Positions 18,295 to 27,493 of a stretch of 64,000 bases of DNA are shown here, piece by piece (position 1 is the first letter of the stretch; every line of letters begins with the position of its first letter). Both the position numbers and the translations under genes were made by a program. The notes beneath the pieces are model-generated. The model was not told where the DNA came from. It ran no database searches and saw only the letters and a list, made by a program, of their open reading frames with translations. Source of the DNA: DATMNR01 sp963702765 (GTDB lineage: Bacteria; Chloroflexota; Ktedonobacteria; Ktedonobacterales; Ktedonobacteraceae); the NCBI GenBank assembly GCA_963702765.1, contig CAVPEB010000044.1:65726-129725 (forward strand). The letters are read 5' to 3'.

Positions 18295-20703
18295 ATGGCA
18301 ATATCAATCCGAGATAATTTAAATCCAATTGTTCAGGAAGCACAAACCATGATGGTACGAAATGAAGTTGGACAACCCGGCTTCACTCTTACCATAGATG
18401 GCAAAACTGTTCAGGCTTATGAGAACCAGACACTCCTGAGTGTTGCGGCTGACAATGGCATTACAGATATACCAAACATGTGTAATGACGAAAAATTGGA
18501 ACCAACAGCTACCTGTCGTATGTGCCTGGTACATATTGAGGGCGTAAAGCAACCACTACCTTCGTGTACAACGCCAGCTCTGCCGGGAATGGTGGTCACA
18601 ACGAGGTCGGATGAATTATTTCACATTCGTCGTACAAACCTGGAAATGCTGCTTTCTGACCATAATGCTTATTGTCAACCTCCGTGTCAAATAGATTGTC
18701 CGACGCATATCGATATTCCTGGCTATCTGGAGTTGATTGCTAAGGGGTCAATGAAAGAGGCCGCACGCCTGGTCAAAGAAGTGCTGCCGTTCCCATATAT
18801 TCTAGGTCTGACCTGTCCTGCGCCCTGCCAGAAAGCATGCCGTCGCGCATTGGTCGAAGAAGAAATTGCCATCTGCCGTATGCATGGCCATGCAGCAGAG
18901 ACCTGTTTGCTGGATCCTCCCCATCCATATCCAAAAGATCCGTCTACAGGGAAAAAAGTTGCCATTGTTGGCGCAGGCCCTGCAGGACTAAGCTGTGCAT
19001 ACTATCTTGCTCTCAAAGGCCATTACTGTAAAGTCTTTGATATGCAGCCTCAGCCAGGTGGCATGCTACGATATGGTATCCCTGAATACCGTTTGCAAAA
19101 GGATATGATGGATCGTGAAATCCAGCATGTTTGGGATCTAGGTGTAGACCAACAGTTTAACGTCAAACTTGGGGAGGATTTTACCATAGATGACCTGTTC
19201 GCGCAGGGCTTTGATGCTGTGTATCTCGGCATCGGATGTTGGACCAGTAACGAGATGAGAATTCCCGGTGAAGATGCGGATGGAGTGGTAAATGCTATTG
19301 CCTACCTGGGTGAAAAAGTTGAAGGCAAACCGATACCTGTGAAGGAAGGCAATGAGGTTGTAGTCGTCGGTGGAGGATTTACTGCCTTTGACTGCACACG
19401 TACCTCACTCCGCCTGGGAGCGAAAGTACATACGATGTATCGTCGTTCACGCAATGAGATGGGCGCTACCTTTGAGGAAGTTGAAGATGGGGAAGCTGAG
19501 GGTACAGATCTGCAACTCTATGTCAGCCCAACTCGTGTGGTGACCGAAAACGGTACAGTGACTGGCATTGAATTTCAGAAAAATAAGCTTGGTGAGCCGG
19601 ATGCCAGTGGCCGTCGTCGTCCTGTCCCTATTCCAGGTTCTGAATTTATCATTGAGTGCGATACTGTCATTCCCGCCATTGGACAGGCTGTTGATAAAAA
19701 AGTACTCGATGAGAAATCAGGCGTAAAGTGGACAAAGTGGGGTACTATCCAGACAGATCCACATAACTACATGTCGGATCGCTACGGTGTTTTTGCTGGT
19801 GGTGATGCGCAGATGGGCGCGAAAACAATTATCGAATGCGTGGCCCAGGGTAAGTTAGGTGCACGTTCGATTAATGCCTTTCTCAGTGGCGAAGATATGA
19901 AGGATGTGGCTCGTCGCCTGGAACTTGAGGAACGCAAGCCTGATCTCTTTGATATTGTGCCTTACAAACCAGTCGAGCCAAAAGTTAAAATGCCGATGCT
20001 TCCATACGAGGAGCGAAAGCGAAACTTTAAACTGATTGAGATGGGTTACCTGCAAGAGCAGGCTGAGCGTGAATCAGCACGTTGCTTGCAGTGCGCTTGT
20101 CCCGCGGCTGGGCAGTGTGATCTGCAAAAGTATAGTATCGAACATGGCCTGGCTGATAACCGCTTCCATGATGGTGAGCCGAGTGACTATCACGATTACG
20201 AGCTGGATATGTCACATAGCTTTATTCTGCGTGACCCCAACAAGTGCATAAATTGTACGCAGTGTGTGCGTGTGTGTCATGACGTAATTGGCCCTGACTG
20301 TTATGGTATGTTTGGTAAGGGCTTTGATACGATTGTCTCTACACCGTTCAATGTTAGCTTGCATGATACCGATTGTGTGTCTTGTGGTGCTTGTGTACAG
20401 GTCTGCCCAACAGGGTCGTTGATGATGGCTGAGCGCACATTGAAACGATATGCCTTTGCGCTTGATCGTTGTATCTTCTGTGGAGATTGCGTAGAGGTGT
20501 GCCCGCATGGGGCATTAGGTGAGACGCCGAATTTCGAGCTTTCGTTCTTCAATCGGTTCGGTTCTGATATCACATTGGAGAAAGGTGATCTTGCTGTTGC
20601 TCCAAATTACTTAGTACGACAACGCTTGCCGCGAGGTAAGAAGGATGTCCCGGTAATGAGTCCACTGGTGCGTCCTCTGCCAGCTAGAAGCATTCGTGAG
20701 TAA
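18295..20703 (+). CDS. NuoG-like / GltD-like fusion: FAD oxidoreductase with many iron-sulfur clusters
   Basis: An 802-residue soluble protein. Residues ~28-105 form a NuoG-type [2Fe-2S] domain (Cys63, 74, 77, 91). Next is a GltD-type N-terminal cysteine region (Cys127, 131, 135, 174, 178, 182), then two Rossmann folds: FAD-binding VGAGPAG near 215-221 and NAD(P)H-binding VVGGGFTAFDCTR near 368-380. The C-terminus has a Cys-rich CDLQKY region like the NuoG His/Cys cluster site and three CxxCxxCxxxC motifs (CINCTQC, CVSCGAC, CIFCGDC). There is no molybdopterin or H-cluster domain. The domain set recalls NfnB/GltD and hydrogenase or formate dehydrogenase diaphorase partners. With NuoB/I-E/F it should form a multi-cofactor NAD(P)H-ferredoxin-type oxidoreductase; electron bifurcation is possible but unproven. 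Confidence 0.88.
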   Translation: MAISIRDNLNPIVQEAQTMMVRNEVGQPGFTLTIDGKTVQAYENQTLLSVAADNGITDIPNMCNDEKLEPTATCRMCLVHIEGVKQPLPSCTTPALPGMVVTTRSDELFHIRRTNLEMLLSDHNAYCQPPCQIDCPTHIDIPGYLELIAKGSMKEAARLVKEVLPFPYILGLTCPAPCQKACRRALVEEEIAICRMHGHAAETCLLDPPHPYPKDPSTGKKVAIVGAGPAGLSCAYYLALKGHYCKVFDMQPQPGGMLRYGIPEYRLQKDMMDREIQHVWDLGVDQQFNVKLGEDFTIDDLFAQGFDAVYLGIGCWTSNEMRIPGEDADGVVNAIAYLGEKVEGKPIPVKEGNEVVVVGGGFTAFDCTRTSLRLGAKVHTMYRRSRNEMGATFEEVEDGEAEGTDLQLYVSPTRVVTENGTVTGIEFQKNKLGEPDASGRRRPVPIPGSEFIIECDTVIPAIGQAVDKKVLDEKSGVKWTKWGTIQTDPHNYMSDRYGVFAGGDAQMGAKTIIECVAQGKLGARSINAFLSGEDMKDVARRLELEERKPDLFDIVPYKPVEPKVKMPMLPYEERKRNFKLIEMGYLQEQAERESARCLQCACPAAGQCDLQKYSIEHGLADNRFHDGEPSDYHDYELDMSHSFILRDPNKCINCTQCVRVCHDVIGPDCYGMFGKGFDTIVSTPFNVSLHDTDCVSCGACVQVCPTGSLMMAERTLKRYAFALDRCIFCGDCVEVCPHGALGETPNFELSFFNRFGSDITLEKGDLAVAPNYLVRQRLPRGKKDVPVMSPLVRPLPARSIRE

Positions 20704-20722
20704 TACATGCTACGGTAATGTG

Positions 20723-20766
20723 AACGAAGTCAACTGAATTACAAGTTCAGTTGACTTCGTTTTTAT
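20723..20766 (+). terminator. Rho-independent terminator of the nuo-like operon
   Basis: Perfect 16-bp stem (20723-20738 / 20746-20761) with a 7-base loop, followed by a T-rich tail, 20 bases after the stop of the NuoG/GltD gene. The tract suits the + strand only; the convergent antiporter gene ends at 20785. Confidence 0.9.
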
Positions 20767-20784
20767 TTGCATGGAAGGCAAAAG

Positions 20785-22020
20785 TCACATTGTCTCAGTA
20801 TATGGAACTGGATCTTCTATATCGAGTTTTGCTTTTCCTTTGATACCACGTAAAAGTGTTAAAGCAATGAGAGGATAGATAATGACGGAGAGTAAGCCAG
20901 AAGCAACGAGGGCTGCGCTTATTGCCGAAGAGATCAAATGAAGTTGCACACCAATCTGCGTAGCTGCCACAATGAATGTCAACGAGGTTGCTTGCAACAA
21001 TCCGGCGATAACAGTATGCCGGTTATCCAGGCTTCGCCGATAAAGAATAGCCGGCACACCCCGTACGAGTAGTAAAGCAACAAGGAATAGCGGCACGAGT
21101 GCCAAAATCGAAAAGTCATCGAATAGGGCATGAAGGTTGAAGTTAATTCCACTTGTAATAAAAAAGATAGGCACAAAAAAACCAAAACCAATAGCTTCAA
21201 GTTTGACTCGAAGGAGTGGACGTATTTCTGTTGTCTCCTTATAAACGGATCGAAACGCGACTCCCGCCAGAAAGGCACCGAGGATGGCCTCAGCTCCAAA
21301 TTTGTAAGCCAGGCCAACGAACCCGACTAGCAGCGTAAGGGCAATTCTGACATTGATTTGCGAAGTCGAATCCTGGAAGCGGTGTAGCATTTCCATAAAC
21401 CAGGATGTCCGGTGTAAACTGAAAATAGCCAGCGAAACCAGGAGAATCATGAGAGCAAAAATTCCAAACAAGATCACTTTTGTTAACGGGCTGATTATCT
21501 CACTTGAAAAAAGGAGCGAAATCAGGATGATCGAACCGAACTCACCGAGGGTCGCGCCTGCAATTACAAGTTGTCCGAAGTCCGTAGAGCTTTGATCGGC
21601 ATCCTTTAGAATAGGAATCACGACACCGAGCGAGGTAGAGACAAGAATAATTGCAATAAGTAGCGGTGAAGTGACCCCTTCAAGACTAGAAAGGCCAAAT
21701 CCAATAAATAAAGCCAATACGAGTGAAATGAGGAAAGCACTTCCAACAAGAATCATGGTCTTTCCTCTTAATCGCTGCAAATCTACTTCCAATCCAGAGA
21801 GGAAGAGCAAATAAGAAAGTCCCAGGATTGAGAGGAAACCCAGGAAAACATCCACATGTACCCAGTTCAGCACCTGAGGCCCAATGATAATCCCACCCAC
21901 GATTTCCAAAACGATAGCAGGCAGGAGATAAGCATGAGTTATATAGATCAGAAGTGGAGCCAGGCAGGCGACCACACCTACGAGAAATAGGTTGATTAAG
22001 ACAGCTGAGACTATAGGCAT
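20785..22020 (-). CDS. Monovalent cation:proton antiporter (CPA2/KefB-like membrane domain)
   Basis: A 411-residue integral membrane protein with about 12 hydrophobic segments and the Na_H_Exchanger pattern of CPA2 proteins (VVGGIIIGPQVLNW near the start, LLFLSGLEVDLQRLRGK, VGFVGLAYKFGAEAILGAFLAGV). It exchanges Na+ or K+ for H+ across the cytoplasmic membrane. It lacks the KTN/TrkA-N regulatory domains of KefB/KefC. It is convergent with the nuo-like operon and has no operon partner. Only a weak ribosome-binding site is seen before the ATG. Confidence 0.9.
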   Translation of the reverse strand: MPIVSAVLINLFLVGVVACLAPLLIYITHAYLLPAIVLEIVGGIIIGPQVLNWVHVDVFLGFLSILGLSYLLFLSGLEVDLQRLRGKTMILVGSAFLISLVLALFIGFGLSSLEGVTSPLLIAIILVSTSLGVVIPILKDADQSSTDFGQLVIAGATLGEFGSIILISLLFSSEIISPLTKVILFGIFALMILLVSLAIFSLHRTSWFMEMLHRFQDSTSQINVRIALTLLVGFVGLAYKFGAEAILGAFLAGVAFRSVYKETTEIRPLLRVKLEAIGFGFFVPIFFITSGINFNLHALFDDFSILALVPLFLVALLLVRGVPAILYRRSLDNRHTVIAGLLQATSLTFIVAATQIGVQLHLISSAISAALVASGLLSVIIYPLIALTLLRGIKGKAKLDIEDPVPYTETM

Positions 22021-22307
22021 CTCTGGATGCTGTTTCCTTTCGCTTGTCGCTGCATTTCTGGTTGGTGTTCAGCGGCTTAGAGTTACTATTTTCTACAATA
22101 CTGAAGGATGCAAATGAAGGTTCAATTTTTTATTTTATCACATCAATTCAAAATAGTAATCAGTGCTCCTGATGAAGAAAGTAGAGATTTGCACTAGAAG
22201 AAATAATTCCTTTGTCCCTCCTTCCGACGTATTTCTCTTTACCTATTTGCTTCGTGATAAAATAGATATATTCGTTCCATATCACAGGCACCGAGGAGTT
22301 CAATCGA

Positions 22308-23690
22308 ATGGCAAGACAGCGAAGTCTCCGCTTCCCTAATGGATTTTTATGGGGTACAGCTTCTTCATCTTATCAATGTGAGGGTGGTAATACAAATAAT
22401 CAGTGGTACCGTTGGGAACAACAAGGTCATATCTTGACTGGCGAACAGTGTGGAGAGGCCTGTAACTGGTGGGAGAATGCTGAAGATGATTTTATGCTGG
22501 CTGAACAAATGGAGAACAACGCATTACGATTGAGTATAGAATGGAGTCGTGTCGAACCAACTGAGGGACATTGGGATAGCGGAGCAATAGACCGTTACCG
22601 GGCAATGTTCACGAATTTGCGTAAGCGTCTTTTAAAACCGGTCGTTACATTACATCATTTTACCGATCCGATCTGGTTCTCTGAACGTGGTGGGTTTGCC
22701 GAAGAGACCAATATTCCGTACTTTGTGCGTTATGTAAAATATGTTATTGAGAAGTTGCAAGATGTGTGTGATTTTTGGATTACGATCAATGAGCCAAACA
22801 TTTATGCTGTCCTAGGTTATTTGATGGGTAGCTTCCCTCCTGGCGAGCATGATGTAAAGCGTACAGTGCGTGTTTTACGCAACTTGTTACAAGCTCATGT
22901 TGAAGCATTTTATGCAATTCGAGATTTACAACCACGGGCAGAAATCGGTTGTTGTTTACATTACCGGCTCTTTGATCCGGCCAATGAACATTCTCCACTG
23001 GATCGAAGTTCAGCCAACTTGCAGGATACCTTTTTTAACTGGCAAGCTTTACAGGCCATGGAAACAGGTCAATTTTTACCACCTCTGAAGCTGATACTTC
23101 CTTCTCTAGCACATGCACCAGGCGCGCGCGATTTTCATGGAGTCAACTATTATACGCGCGAAATGGTGCGTTTTGATCCGACTAGACCTGCTGAATTTTT
23201 CGGTCGGCGTTTTGTGCGTCCAGATAGTATTCATAATGATCCAGGGAAAGATATAAACTTCGGTGAAATTTATGCACCTGGTTTATATCGCGTGCTGAAA
23301 TCGGTATACCAGCGTTCCAGGGGAAATAAGCCGATCTATATTACCGAGAATGGATTCAGTGATTCTATAGATGATAGGCGTCCAAAGGCGCTATTAGAAC
23401 ATCTCGCGATGGTTCATCGTGCAATTAACGAAGGTATACCTGTACGCGGTTATTTCTACTGGTCTCTGATCGACAATTTTGAGTGGGCTGAGGGCTGGGG
23501 AGTGCGCTTTGGTCTGATTGAACTTGATCCTGAAACGCAAGCACGAATCCCTAGAAGTAGTGCAAGCATGTTCGGAGAAATCTGCCGCGCTAATGCTATA
23601 AGCGAGGAAATTGTTGAACGTTACGCTCCAGGTGCCTTAGATACTATTTTTGGAACGACAAATGGCGCATCATACCAGGTGCCGGTTTAG
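22308..23690 (+). CDS. Glycoside hydrolase family 1 (beta-glucosidase-like)
   Basis: A 460-residue GH1 enzyme hydrolysing beta-linked glucosides or galactosides by the retaining mechanism. The N-terminal FPNGFLWGTASSSYQCEGG signature is present, with acid/base Glu in TINEPN (near 163) and nucleophile Glu in YITENGF (near 348). Aglycone and subsite marks WSLIDNFEWAEGW are intact. There is no signal peptide, so it is cytoplasmic. GAGGAG precedes the ATG. No sugar transporter or regulator is adjacent. The 287-bp region upstream shows no convincing promoter. Confidence 0.93.
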   Translation: MARQRSLRFPNGFLWGTASSSYQCEGGNTNNQWYRWEQQGHILTGEQCGEACNWWENAEDDFMLAEQMENNALRLSIEWSRVEPTEGHWDSGAIDRYRAMFTNLRKRLLKPVVTLHHFTDPIWFSERGGFAEETNIPYFVRYVKYVIEKLQDVCDFWITINEPNIYAVLGYLMGSFPPGEHDVKRTVRVLRNLLQAHVEAFYAIRDLQPRAEIGCCLHYRLFDPANEHSPLDRSSANLQDTFFNWQALQAMETGQFLPPLKLILPSLAHAPGARDFHGVNYYTREMVRFDPTRPAEFFGRRFVRPDSIHNDPGKDINFGEIYAPGLYRVLKSVYQRSRGNKPIYITENGFSDSIDDRRPKALLEHLAMVHRAINEGIPVRGYFYWSLIDNFEWAEGWGVRFGLIELDPETQARIPRSSASMFGEICRANAISEEIVERYAPGALDTIFGTTNGASYQVPV

Positions 23691-23793
23691 CTTGCTTGTC
23701 ATGCACATTGGCAACGTGTTACACTGCATAATAGAGTATAGCTTGCTTCCAGGCGAAGACTCTGTATTTTAATTTTTGTATGAGGTTGGATTG

Positions 23794-24795
23794 ATGGATA
23801 AAACTATGCTTATGTCCGAAATGCTGAAGTTCCATTTCGGCAGCAAGATATTTTGTTCCGATGGTGATGGTGGAGTGTTAGCACAAGTACTATTTGACCC
23901 TGCGACTCTCAACATGACCCATATCAATGTGAAGCAAGGGTGGCTATTCGGAAAAAGTGTCTTCCTCCCATTTGATTGTGTCATTTCCACTGACGAAGCA
24001 GGTATAACTCTCGGTATAAAGCGATCAGATGTGGTTAGTGCACAGAGTCAAGAGCCTGATGGAGCGGTCCTAACCAATAGGAGCATTGTAGAGAACACTG
24101 AATCTGCTGCCAAAGGTTCATTACTATTGGTAGCAGTGGATCCAACAACAGGGGAATTAGCATATATTGTTGCGCACGAATTAGTTTCAGCGCGGGATAC
24201 ACTGCTGAAGGAAAGATATTTCACAACTCTTGCGTCTGGCCAGATATTAGTATCGATTGATGAGGAAAAGTTACGATCCTTTCCCTCCTATAAACCAGAT
24301 CGGGTTCTTCAACAGGAGGTCGAGTCAGCATTATTTGATTTTACCCCGCTGCATATTGATCTCAAAGCTATCACCGTGCGTGTGATTGATAATGTACTTT
24401 ACCTTGATGGAAATGTCTCCAGCGCTCTTCGTTCAGATATCATGCTGGACAAGGTAGCGGGCATTGAAGGTCTAACTGAAATTAAGAATCGTGTGGTTGC
24501 TGATGACACACTAGCTGCCGATCTGGCTCTAGCGTTAGGTCAAGATGCGCAAACACGCGAACTACCAATTGGTGTCTACCCACGTCTGGGAGTCGTGCGA
24601 TTAAGTGGAGCGGTTCATAACGGTCAGCAGAAAGCCGCTGCCGGTGAAATAGCGGAAAACTTTCCAGGAGTTCGTTCTGTTACAAACGACCTGGTTGTTG
24701 ATCCTAAAGCGACTTTGCTCAATGTGATGTCTGCGCCAGAAGGTGGCGAAACCAAAGATGTAGTACCAGGGAAGTATGTCAGGCATACACAATAA
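23794..24795 (+). CDS. PRC-barrel-like / BON-domain protein
   Basis: A 333-residue soluble protein. Residues ~10-75 and ~105-165 resemble PRC-barrel-like beta modules (GGVLAQVLFDPATLNMTHINV; LLVAVDPTTGELAYIV). Residues ~175-310 contain two BON-type repeats (LYLDGNVSSALRSDIMLDKV then GLTEIKNRVV; VRLSGAVHNGQQKAA then GVRSVTNDLVV). BON domains typically contact membranes or hydrophobic ligands in stress proteins. ATG 23794 with GAGG 8 bases upstream is preferred over a TTG six codons earlier. It precedes an ATPase gene by 100 bases; a functional link is not evident. Confidence 0.75.
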   Translation: MDKTMLMSEMLKFHFGSKIFCSDGDGGVLAQVLFDPATLNMTHINVKQGWLFGKSVFLPFDCVISTDEAGITLGIKRSDVVSAQSQEPDGAVLTNRSIVENTESAAKGSLLLVAVDPTTGELAYIVAHELVSARDTLLKERYFTTLASGQILVSIDEEKLRSFPSYKPDRVLQQEVESALFDFTPLHIDLKAITVRVIDNVLYLDGNVSSALRSDIMLDKVAGIEGLTEIKNRVVADDTLAADLALALGQDAQTRELPIGVYPRLGVVRLSGAVHNGQQKAAAGEIAENFPGVRSVTNDLVVDPKATLLNVMSAPEGGETKDVVPGKYVRHTQ

Positions 24796-24895
24796 AGGCT
24801 TTTCGAAGGCCCAACGAAGCCAAAGCCTATAAAGCAAAAGTCGCTTCTACCGTCAGAAACTGAACAAAATCGTTCTTTGGGGGAGAAACACGACT

Positions 24896-26266
24896 ATGTC
24901 CACACAACGCCGGGAAATTGCTGTCCAAGCATTGAAAGAACTCTGGCAAGAATTGAAATTCGAGGGAAATCCACTTATTTTTATTTCTCCAATGCAAAAG
25001 AGGGTCCAATTAGAACATCACCCGATTTTGCTTGATCGACTCGTGGCAGATGGCAAGCAGCGAAAAAAGGTGCAGGCTGGTCAACTTAAAATCTGGGAAT
25101 TTCTTGATGCTCCTGCTTATGCTCAAGGTATAGCAGCGTCCGGAGAAGTTGGAATGCTTCTGAGAGTTGATATGCTGCATCAGGCCGAATTAGGTGATCA
25201 CAACGCTGTTCCAGCAGCACCGTGTAGCTGGATTTGCTTTACTTTCAAAAAAGGCTGGAAAGCCCTATCGGTCCATTTTTTCGATTACGAAGGCAATGAA
25301 GCACATACGATCTCAGCCGTTCCTACTGGGTGCCAGGATGAGTGGCTAGCTTTTCTGAATATGCTTGACGAATTGCATGATGAAATCTGGAGAAATACAC
25401 GCCGCGGTTTTATTGAAATAATTGGTGGTGATGATCAGTTGGCAGATGTTATCAGAAAGGCAACTGCAGATGATTTAATACTCAACGTTGAAACCCTGGA
25501 GCATATTGCAACTCAGCGACACATTTTTAGTCAAGAGATGTTGAATCGCTATGAATCTTTACAATTACCCCGGCTTCGTACGGTTTTACTGATTGGTTCA
25601 GCAGGAACAGGTAAAACAACACTTCTCAAAGTGGAAGGTGCTTCCCATGCGAAAAAGGGTGGATATGTATGTTTTATCTGCCCCCCACCCAATAGCCGAA
25701 ATTCCAATGCCTGGCAGAATCTAATAAATGCGTTGCATCTAGCAGCGGAGAGTAAGATTCCCGCGCTCATCCTGGTCGAAGATTTTGAAATGTTCGTTTC
25801 AAGTGCTTCTGATTCGCAAAACGTGCTAGATATTCTTGATGGCATAGGCACACCTGATAATCCAGCTGGCACATTATTGTTAGCAACCAGTAATGAACCC
25901 GAGCGGATTGATGCGCGGATACGCGATCGATCGGGACGTATCGATTCCATTATTGAATTAGGTCTCGTAGAAGAAGTTGAGTTAGCGATCCGTTTTCTTA
26001 AGCATTTCCTTGGTTCTGCATTCCGCGAGGAAGAACATGCTCCACTCGCTTCGCAGCTTCTTAAGCAGCCAGGAAGCCATTTTCGAGAAGTGTCTTTTGC
26101 AGCCATATTGCGCGCAATGGAACATAATCGCACGGATGTATCCGGGGAAGACATTTTATGGGCGCATGAGACGATTCTCACGGGGAGGACCATCGCCGCG
26201 GAACCTGAAAGATACACTCCAACCCCAATTCATAAGCGTGGAGGATATTTTGGACGTAAGCATTGA
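24896..26266 (+). CDS. AAA-family ATPase, function unknown
   Basis: A 456-residue protein. The N-terminal ~220 residues show no family I recognise. The C-terminal half is an AAA core with Walker A GSAGTGKTT (near 239-247), Walker B LILVEDFE, sensor-1-like LLLATSNEP and an arginine-rich DARIRDRSGR stretch consistent with an arginine finger. These catalytic residues are intact, unlike the AAA protein at 46.4 kb. GGGGGAG precedes the ATG. Ends 3 bases before the convergent PLP-enzyme gene. Substrate unknown. Confidence 0.8.
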   Translation: MSTQRREIAVQALKELWQELKFEGNPLIFISPMQKRVQLEHHPILLDRLVADGKQRKKVQAGQLKIWEFLDAPAYAQGIAASGEVGMLLRVDMLHQAELGDHNAVPAAPCSWICFTFKKGWKALSVHFFDYEGNEAHTISAVPTGCQDEWLAFLNMLDELHDEIWRNTRRGFIEIIGGDDQLADVIRKATADDLILNVETLEHIATQRHIFSQEMLNRYESLQLPRLRTVLLIGSAGTGKTTLLKVEGASHAKKGGYVCFICPPPNSRNSNAWQNLINALHLAAESKIPALILVEDFEMFVSSASDSQNVLDILDGIGTPDNPAGTLLLATSNEPERIDARIRDRSGRIDSIIELGLVEEVELAIRFLKHFLGSAFREEEHAPLASQLLKQPGSHFREVSFAAILRAMEHNRTDVSGEDILWAHETILTGRTIAAEPERYTPTPIHKRGGYFGRKH

Positions 26267-26269
26267 TTA

Positions 26270-27493
26270 TTAATCTGATAGGGCTTGATCCAGGTCACGA
26301 AGGATATCGTTCATATCTTCAATGCCCACTGAAAGACGTATACATCCATCTGTAATGCCGATTTTTTTGCGCTCACTAGTAGTTAAATTGCGATGCGAAG
26401 ATATTGGTGGATAACTCACCTCTGAGTACACGTCGCCAAGTGTAGTAGCAGGCAAGCAGAGTTGTAGCTTATCCATACAACGAAAAGCGGCTTCGCGATT
26501 TTGTTCTTTCAACTCGAATGCAAGTAGGCCTCCATAGTGATGATTCATGAGCAGGCGGCTTGCAAGTTCGTGTTGTGGATGGCTAGATAAACCCGGATAA
26601 TGCACACGTTCAACAGCTTTATGCTTTTGTAAGAACTGCGAAATCTCTGAAGCATTGTTACATTGTCGTTCCATGCGTAGGGATAAGGTCTTAAGACCAC
26701 GAGTTATGAGATATGAGTCAAATGGACTGAGCATCGCGCCTAATATCGTTGCGTAACCATGCAATTGCTGAACGATATTATTATGGGGGCTTATCACAAC
26801 GCCGGCAGTAGCGTCACCGTGACCACCCAGATATTTCGTTGCGCTATGTATGACTATGTCGAAACCATGATCAATCGGTTTGATCAGATAAGGCGTGGTG
26901 AAGGTACTATCAACAATACTAACCGCCCCTACTTCTTTTGCGATAGCGCTGATCGCGTCAAGGTCGATTACCCTGGTCAGTGGATTGGAGAGCGTTTCTA
27001 TATAAATAGCATCTGGTTGTTCTGCTCTCACGATTTCATTCACGTCTTGTCTACAAAGGTCGTGCAACACAACCTCAACCCCAAGAGGAACAAAAATCGT
27101 GCGTAACATGCCAATAGTTGGACCATAGAGATCTTGTGCAGCGAGTATTTTTGATCCAGTTGTAAGCCCCAATGCAAGGAATGCCGCATGAATAGCAGCC
27201 ATACCAGAACTAAATACGACTGCTCCTGCCCCTTTCTCTGCCTGTGCTAGAACTTTTTCTAGAGCTTGAGCATTTGGATTACCTTGTCGAGCATAGACAT
27301 ATGCTGGTTCCCCAGACGGGGAAATACCACTAAATGCCTGATCCAGCATCTCAAGATTACTATGGAGATAGGTAGTGCTGGTAGAAATAGGGTCTACAGT
27401 GGGTTTCCCAGAGCTGTTTGATGCACTATTGCGTCTATTACTATGCACAAGTAATGTATCAAGTCCCCAGGATGAGTAATCAGGTTCTTTCAT
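26270..27493 (-). CDS. Cys/Met metabolism PLP-dependent enzyme (cystathionine gamma-lyase/synthase or methionine gamma-lyase type)
   Basis: A 407-residue fold-type I PLP enzyme of the trans-sulfuration family. Visible are YARQGNPNAQALE, FSSGMAAIHAAF, the PLP-binding Asp in SIVDSTFTTPYL and the Schiff-base Lys in SATKYLGGHGDATAG. Family members interconvert cysteine, homocysteine, cystathionine and methionine; the exact reaction cannot be fixed by eye. AGAGGAA lies 5 bases before the ATG. Its first four bases overlap the stop of the upstream INSIG-like gene, so the two are translationally coupled. Confidence 0.92.
   Translation of the reverse strand: MKEPDYSSWGLDTLLVHSNRRNSASNSSGKPTVDPISTSTTYLHSNLEMLDQAFSGISPSGEPAYVYARQGNPNAQALEKVLAQAEKGAGAVVFSSGMAAIHAAFLALGLTTGSKILAAQDLYGPTIGMLRTIFVPLGVEVVLHDLCRQDVNEIVRAEQPDAIYIETLSNPLTRVIDLDAISAIAKEVGAVSIVDSTFTTPYLIKPIDHGFDIVIHSATKYLGGHGDATAGVVISPHNNIVQQLHGYATILGAMLSPFDSYLITRGLKTLSLRMERQCNNASEISQFLQKHKAVERVHYPGLSSHPQHELASRLLMNHHYGGLLAFELKEQNREAAFRCMDKLQLCLPATTLGDVYSEVSYPPISSHRNLTTSERKKIGITDGCIRLSVGIEDMNDILRDLDQALSD

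Noticed and set aside
15567..20703. Ordinary respiratory complex I operon
   Set aside because: NuoC/D, A, H and J-N are absent, a strong terminator follows, and two subunits are chimeric.
22021..22307. Promoter or regulatory RNA before the GH1 gene
   Set aside because: Only isolated A/T-rich boxes without proper spacing; no structured RNA recognised.
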